The position numbers and the translations under genes were made by a program. Under the pieces are notes generated by a model. The model did not search any database, was not told the DNA's origin, and saw nothing but the letters and a program-made list of their open reading frames with translations. 8,402 bases of DNA from assembly GCA_902803125.1 (NCBI GenBank), contig CADCOZ010000040.1:1-8402 (forward strand), in the 5' to 3' direction. Each line of letters opens with the position of its first letter. The first letter of the stretch is position 1. This stretch comes from an uncultured Ruminococcus sp. Its GTDB lineage: Bacteria; Bacillota; Clostridia; Oscillospirales; Acutalibacteraceae. Below are positions 4,963-8,402 of this stretch, piece by piece.

Positions 4963-7509
4963 ATGAAGCAGTATAATGTGACGGGGATGAGCTGTGCGGC
5001 TTGTCAGGCAAGGGTAGAGAAGGCGGTTGGGCAGTTGGATGGCGTGACAGCCTGTTCGGTTAGTTTGCTGACCCATTCTATGGGGGTACAGGGCGATGTG
5101 AGCGAAGAGGCTGTTATTCGTGCGGTGGAAAAGGCCGGCTATGGGGCTTCGCCAAAAGTTTCTGCCGATACTTCCCGCTCTGCTGCGGAAAAAGACTTCC
5201 TGACAGATAAAGAAACGCCTCGGCTCAAAAAACGCTTATGGAGTTCGGTTGCTGTTTTGCTGATCCTGCTGTATTTTTCGATGGGAGCGGCGATGTTCGG
5301 CTGGCCGCTGCCGCCGTTCTTAGAGGGAAATGTCGTTGCTCTCGGACTGGTACAGCTGTTGTTGTCGGGGCTTATCTTAGTCATTAACCAGCGATTTTTT
5401 ATCAGCGGCTTCCGCAGTCTGCTGCATTTATCGCCCAATATGGACACGCTGATTGCTATGGGGGCGGCCGCCTCGTTCCTTTACAGTACCGTGATACTGT
5501 TTATCATGACTGAAGCCGTTCGGAACGGTCAGCAGGACCATGCCATGCACCTTCAGCATGAGTTTTATTTTGAATCGGCCGCCATGATTCTGACGCTGAT
5601 TACCGTTGGCAAAACCTTAGAAGCCTATGCCAAAGGACGTACCACCAATGCCTTGAGAAGTTTAATGTCTTTAGCACCGAAAACCGCCGTTTTGCTCCAA
5701 AACGGAGAGGAGGTCACCGTGCCGATAGAAGCCGTTAAAAAAGGCGATGTCTTTGTGGTGCGGGCGGGAGAAAGTATCCCTGTGGACGGCCTTATTTTGG
5801 AAGGCGAAGGCTCTGTTGATGAATCTGCCCTGACGGGGGAAAGCATTCCCGTGGATAAAGCCGCCGGCGATACGGTTGCTTCTGCCACTATCAGCCGCTC
5901 CGGCTACTTGAAATGTGAAGCGGTGCGTGTCGGAGAGGATACCACGCTGTCGGAGATCATCGCTCTGGTCAGCGAGGCCGCCGCTACCAAAGCCCCTGTT
6001 GCTCAGTTAGCCGACCGCATTTCCCTATACTTTGTGCCTGCCGTGATGGGTATCGCTCTGTTGTCAGCCGTGATATGGCTGCTGTGCGGTGCCGCTGTCG
6101 GGGTGGCTCTGGCCAGAGGTATCAGCGTATTGGTGGTATCCTGTCCCTGTGCCTTGGGACTGGCCACGCCTGTGGCTATCATGGTGGGCAGTGGGGTTGG
6201 TGCCAAAAACGGTATTTTATTCAAAACTGCACAAGCCCTTCAGGAAACCGGTCAGGCCGACATCGTTATCCTTGACAAGACCGGCACCATTACCCACGGT
6301 CAGCCAACGGTAACGGATATCCTGCCCGCCGAAGGGGTCACCGAACGGGAACTTCTGCTGACGGCGGCGGCACTGGAACAAAAAAGCGAACATCCGTTAG
6401 CCGCCGCTGTCAGCCGTTATGCACAGGAACATGGCATTCCTGCTGAACCGACAGACAATTTCCGCACCCTGACCGGCAGCGGCGTACAGGCAGAACAGCA
6501 CGGTGACATTCTGTTGGGCGGCAGTCTTTCGTTCATGGCACAGCATTGTACCATAGCACCGGCGTTTCGTCAGCAAGCTGATGCCCTCGCCGAACAGGGA
6601 AAAACGCCTATACTTTTTGCGAAGAATGATGTTCTGCTCGGCATGATAGCCGCCGCCGATACCATCAAGGAGGATTCCGCCCAAGCAATCCATGAACTGC
6701 AAAATATGGGTCTGTCCGTGATCATGCTGACGGGCGACAATGCCAAGACCGCCGCCGTTATCGGTCAGCAGGCGGGGGTCGATGCGGTACTCTCTGAAGT
6801 CAAGCCGGACGAAAAGGGCGAAATCGTGCGGGAGCTGTCGGAAAAAGGGCGTGTCATCATGGTGGGGGACGGCATTAACGATGCTCCGGCCCTGACCGTT
6901 GCCGCTGTTGGGATGGCTATCGGAGCCGGTACGGATGTGGCGATAGAAGCCGCCGATGTGGTGTTGGTGAAAAGCCGTTTATCCGATGCCGCCGCCGCCG
7001 TGCGGCTCTCCCGTCAAACTTATCGAAATATCAAGCAAAATTTGTTTTGGGCATTGTTCTATAATGTCCTGCTGATTCCGTTAGCGGCGGGGGTCTATGC
7101 CCCGTTGGGACTGACCATGACACCGATGTTTGGAGCCGCCGCCATGAGTCTGTCAAGTGTCTTCGTCATCACGAACGCCCTGCGGCTGAACCGCTGTCGT
7201 TTGTATGACCCGCGGCACGATAAAAAGCGGTCTTCTGCTGTTACGCCGCAGGATCTGACCGTATTCACCCGCCGACAAACCGCAAAGGAGGAAACTTTTA
7301 TGACAAAAACCATGCAGATTGAAGGAATGATGTGCGGCCACTGTGAAGCCGCCGTTAAAAAAGCACTGGAAGCCCTTGACGGTGTGGCCGGTGCCGATGT
7401 CAGCCACGAAAAGAACTGTGCCGTTGTGACCCTGTTGACAGATGTAGACGATGCCGTATTAAAGAAGGCTGTAGAAGATAAGGATTACACGGTTCTTTCC
7501 ATCGAATAA
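4963..7509 (+). CDS. copA: Copper-exporting P1B-type ATPase with C-terminal CopZ-like domain
   Basis: This 848-residue inner-membrane pump drives Cu(I) out of the cytoplasm with ATP. Domains in order: one N-terminal heavy-metal-associated domain with GMSCAAC (C11, C14), four membrane helices (about 94-222), an actuator domain with TGES (291-294), helices 5-6 with the CPC metal site (394-396), a phosphorylation and nucleotide-binding unit with DKTGT (phosphorylated D438), HP (477-478), TGDN (590-593) and GDGINDAP (635-642), then helices 7-8. Y700-N701 and M728-S729 match the Cu(I)-specific residues of P1B-1 pumps. After a 37-residue linker (743-779) comes a second metal-binding domain with GMMCGHC (C791, C794), which has the length and form of a free CopZ. 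Typical bacterial CopA proteins carry metal-binding domains only at the N-terminus. The linker DNA holds a strong internal ribosome binding site. No adjacent CsoR or CopY regulator gene lies in the window. The alarmone synthetase gene starts 45 bases downstream, probably in the same transcript. Confidence 0.96.
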   Translation: MKQYNVTGMSCAACQARVEKAVGQLDGVTACSVSLLTHSMGVQGDVSEEAVIRAVEKAGYGASPKVSADTSRSAAEKDFLTDKETPRLKKRLWSSVAVLLILLYFSMGAAMFGWPLPPFLEGNVVALGLVQLLLSGLILVINQRFFISGFRSLLHLSPNMDTLIAMGAAASFLYSTVILFIMTEAVRNGQQDHAMHLQHEFYFESAAMILTLITVGKTLEAYAKGRTTNALRSLMSLAPKTAVLLQNGEEVTVPIEAVKKGDVFVVRAGESIPVDGLILEGEGSVDESALTGESIPVDKAAGDTVASATISRSGYLKCEAVRVGEDTTLSEIIALVSEAAATKAPVAQLADRISLYFVPAVMGIALLSAVIWLLCGAAVGVALARGISVLVVSCPCALGLATPVAIMVGSGVGAKNGILFKTAQALQETGQADIVILDKTGTITHGQPTVTDILPAEGVTERELLLTAAALEQKSEHPLAAAVSRYAQEHGIPAEPTDNFRTLTGSGVQAEQHGDILLGGSLSFMAQHCTIAPAFRQQADALAEQGKTPILFAKNDVLLGMIAAADTIKEDSAQAIHELQNMGLSVIMLTGDNAKTAAVIGQQAGVDAVLSEVKPDEKGEIVRELSEKGRVIMVGDGINDAPALTVAAVGMAIGAGTDVAIEAADVVLVKSRLSDAAAAVRLSRQTYRNIKQNLFWALFYNVLLIPLAAGVYAPLGLTMTPMFGAAAMSLSSVFVITNALRLNRCRLYDPRHDKKRSSAVTPQDLTVFTRRQTAKEETFMTKTMQIEGMMCGHCEAAVKKALEALDGVAGADVSHEKNCAVVTLLTDVDDAVLKKAVEDKDYTVLSIE
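7284..7291 (+). promoter_or_regulatory. Internal Shine-Dalgarno within copA, upstream of the CopZ-like domain
   Basis: AAAGGAGG is a perfect Shine-Dalgarno, 8 bases before the in-frame ATG at 7300. It is at least as strong as the site at the true copA start. It encodes part of Ala-Lys-Glu-Glu in the linker, so the match could follow from the amino acid choice alone. Confidence 0.65.
7300..7509 (+). CDS. copZ: Possible internally initiated CopZ-like copper chaperone (nested in copA)
   Basis: Starting at the ATG behind the internal Shine-Dalgarno, the copA frame gives a 69-residue protein ending at the same stop. It starts MTKTMQIEGMMCGHC and has the beta-alpha-beta ferredoxin-like pattern of metal-binding domains, with Cu(I)-binding Cys at 12 and 15 and Tyr at 63 near the usual loop position. 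Free bacterial CopZ chaperones are about 68-70 residues, so the nested ORF is exactly one complete chaperone. It may be made both as a pump tail and as a free cytosolic chaperone, or only as the tail. Separate expression is inferred, not shown. Confidence 0.5.
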   Translation: MTKTMQIEGMMCGHCEAAVKKALEALDGVAGADVSHEKNCAVVTLLTDVDDAVLKKAVEDKDYTVLSIE

Positions 7510-7536
7510 TTGTATCAATCCGTCTGTTGTCCGCCG

Positions 7537-7543
7537 AAAGGAG
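7537..7543 (+). promoter_or_regulatory. Ribosome binding site for the alarmone synthetase
   Basis: AAAGGAG lies 11 bases before the ATG at 7555, slightly longer than ideal spacing. A nearer ATG at 7544 is out of frame, and an in-frame TTG at 7510 has no ribosome binding site. Confidence 0.65.
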
Positions 7544-7554
7544 ATGAAGCCGTC

Positions 7555-8277
7555 ATGTCAGACGAATCCCTGCCGAACGATTTTCTCCAACAGCCCGAAA
7601 AGGTCGCTATGGAGTTGGTAAAATTCACACAACAGCTCAATTTCAGTGAAGAACAGATTCTTGACATAGTGCAGGAACAGCTGCTGCCGGTAGAACAGTT
7701 TTTTGCCTATTACAGCTGTGCCATCATGCAGGTAGAAACGAAATTCAAGGTACTCAACGAACAGTTTTCCCTGATCTATGACGGCAACCCGATTGAATCC
7801 ATCAAAAGCCGTGTCAAGGATTACGACAGCATTATCCGCAAAGTTATCCGCAAGAACATTCCCCGCACGTTAGAAGCCATCGAGGAACACATCAATGATA
7901 TTGCCGGTGTGCGGGTCATCTGTTCTTTTCAGGACGATATTTATCGTTTAGCCAATTGTCTTTTACAGCAGGACGATGTTACGCTGATCAGCCGCAAGGA
8001 CTATATCCAGCACCCCAAACCGAGCGGTTACCGCAGTCTGCACCTGCTGATTTCTGTTCCCATCTATCTGGAAAACGAGAAGCGAAGCGTCAAGGTTGAG
8101 GTACAGCTCCGCACCATCGCCATGGATTTCTGGGCCAGTCTGGAGCACAAGCTCAAATACAAAAAGAACCTTCCCACCCAAACGCAGGAAGCCCTGACCC
8201 GTGAATTAGTCGACTGTGCCAACGCCAGTGCCGCCCTTGATGCCCGTATGCAGACCGTCCGCAACTCCCTGGTATAG
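7555..8277 (+). CDS. relP: Small alarmone synthetase, RelP/YwaC-like (GTP pyrophosphokinase family)
   Basis: This 240-residue cytosolic enzyme is predicted to transfer pyrophosphate from ATP to GDP or GTP, making (p)ppGpp. It consists of a RelA/SpoT synthetase domain with flanking helices only; the HD hydrolase, TGS and ACT domains of long Rel proteins are absent. Visible motifs are PIESIKSRVK (79-88), INDIAGVRV (113-121) with Mg-binding D115, HPKPSGYRSLHL (153-164) for the guanine pocket, and VEVQLRTIAMDFWASLEHK (181-199) with catalytic E182. The HPKPSGYRSLHL and AMDFWASLEHKLKYKK segments resemble B. subtilis YwaC (SasA/RelP) more than YjbM (RelQ), from memory. All expected catalytic residues are present. 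Stand-alone synthetases are usually controlled by transcription under stress. Here the gene follows copA by 45 bases with no promoter seen between, so copper stress could raise it. An inverted repeat copy starts at its stop codon. Confidence 0.93.
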   Translation: MSDESLPNDFLQQPEKVAMELVKFTQQLNFSEEQILDIVQEQLLPVEQFFAYYSCAIMQVETKFKVLNEQFSLIYDGNPIESIKSRVKDYDSIIRKVIRKNIPRTLEAIEEHINDIAGVRVICSFQDDIYRLANCLLQQDDVTLISRKDYIQHPKPSGYRSLHLLISVPIYLENEKRSVKVEVQLRTIAMDFWASLEHKLKYKKNLPTQTQEALTRELVDCANASAALDARMQTVRNSLV

Positions 8278-8388
8278 TTGGGGCTTTGCCCCAAACCCCA
8301 CCAGGGACGCTGCCCCTGGACCCCGTTGGGGGAAACCTTTTTCTAGCAAAAAAAAGTTTTCCCCCAAACCCCCTTCCAAAATTCGCTG
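8277..8388 (-). repeat. Structured intergenic repeat, copy 3 (complete, inverted)
   Basis: This is the reverse complement of the element at 4827-4945, with the same three hairpins in mirrored order. The stems are 8278-8284/8288-8294, 8301-8306/8314-8319 and 8326-8342/8351-8367 (one C-T mismatch in the last). Its edge coincides with the final base of the relP stop codon. The middle stem has an A-C mismatch on the plus strand that becomes a G-U pair on the minus strand, so RNA in the copy-2 orientation folds better. It may still act as a 3' structure for the copA-relP transcript, but no T run follows it. Confidence 0.85.
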
Positions 8389-8402
8389 TGTTTGACCTGC
8401 AC
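8389..8402. other. Trailing bases with no recognisable feature
   Basis: Nothing beyond the end of the repeat can be assigned before the window ends. Confidence 0.5.

Noticed and set aside
5139..6702. Several open frames on the minus strand opposite copA
   Set aside because: They are shadows of the copA frame in GC-biased codons, with no ribosome binding sites and no recognisable domains.
4827..8388. Composite transposon bounded by inverted repeats around copA-relP
   Set aside because: The two copies are inverted and flank the operon, but there is no transposase, no visible target duplication, and another copy lies at 1-51, so dispersed repeats explain it better.

Overview
The window looks like chromosomal DNA from a low-to-mid GC Gram-positive bacterium, most likely a gut-type clostridial lineage (Oscillospiraceae/Ruminococcaceae-like). 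This is inferred from strong AGGAGG-type ribosome binding sites, a lipobox lipoprotein of the PrsA type, an FHA-SEDS fusion, a stand-alone small alarmone synthetase and a CopA with a CopZ-like C-terminal domain. No marker gene fixes the genus. No rRNA, tRNA, CRISPR array, transposase or phage gene is visible.

Layout. Positions 1-51 hold a truncated copy of a structured intergenic repeat. Two minus-strand genes follow, 39 bases apart and probably one transcript: a degenerate metallo-beta-lactamase-fold protein (2593 down to 1793), then an FHA-domain FtsW/RodA-type glycan polymerase (1753 down to 65). A divergent intergenic region of about 390 bases (2594-2985) carries candidate promoters in both directions and a possible structured leader for the next gene. 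On the plus strand come a secreted parvulin-type foldase lipoprotein (2986-4695), a hairpin-rich gap that contains a full copy of the repeat (4827-4945), a copper-exporting P1B ATPase with an appended copper chaperone (4963-7509), and a RelP/YwaC-like small (p)ppGpp synthetase (7555-8277). A third, inverted repeat copy begins at the synthetase stop codon and runs to about 8388.

How the genes relate. The left operon and the foldase both act in cell-envelope work: glycan polymerisation, possibly read out through phosphothreonine binding, and folding of exported proteins. The right operon pairs copper detoxification with stringent-response signalling.

The most unusual points are: (i) a perfect Shine-Dalgarno and in-frame ATG inside copA that could release a free 69-residue CopZ; (ii) a three-hairpin repeat family whose copies show compensatory base-pair changes, one copy sitting in the presumed copA leader; and (iii) a metallo-beta-lactamase-fold protein whose HxHxDH motif has become HxSxEC.
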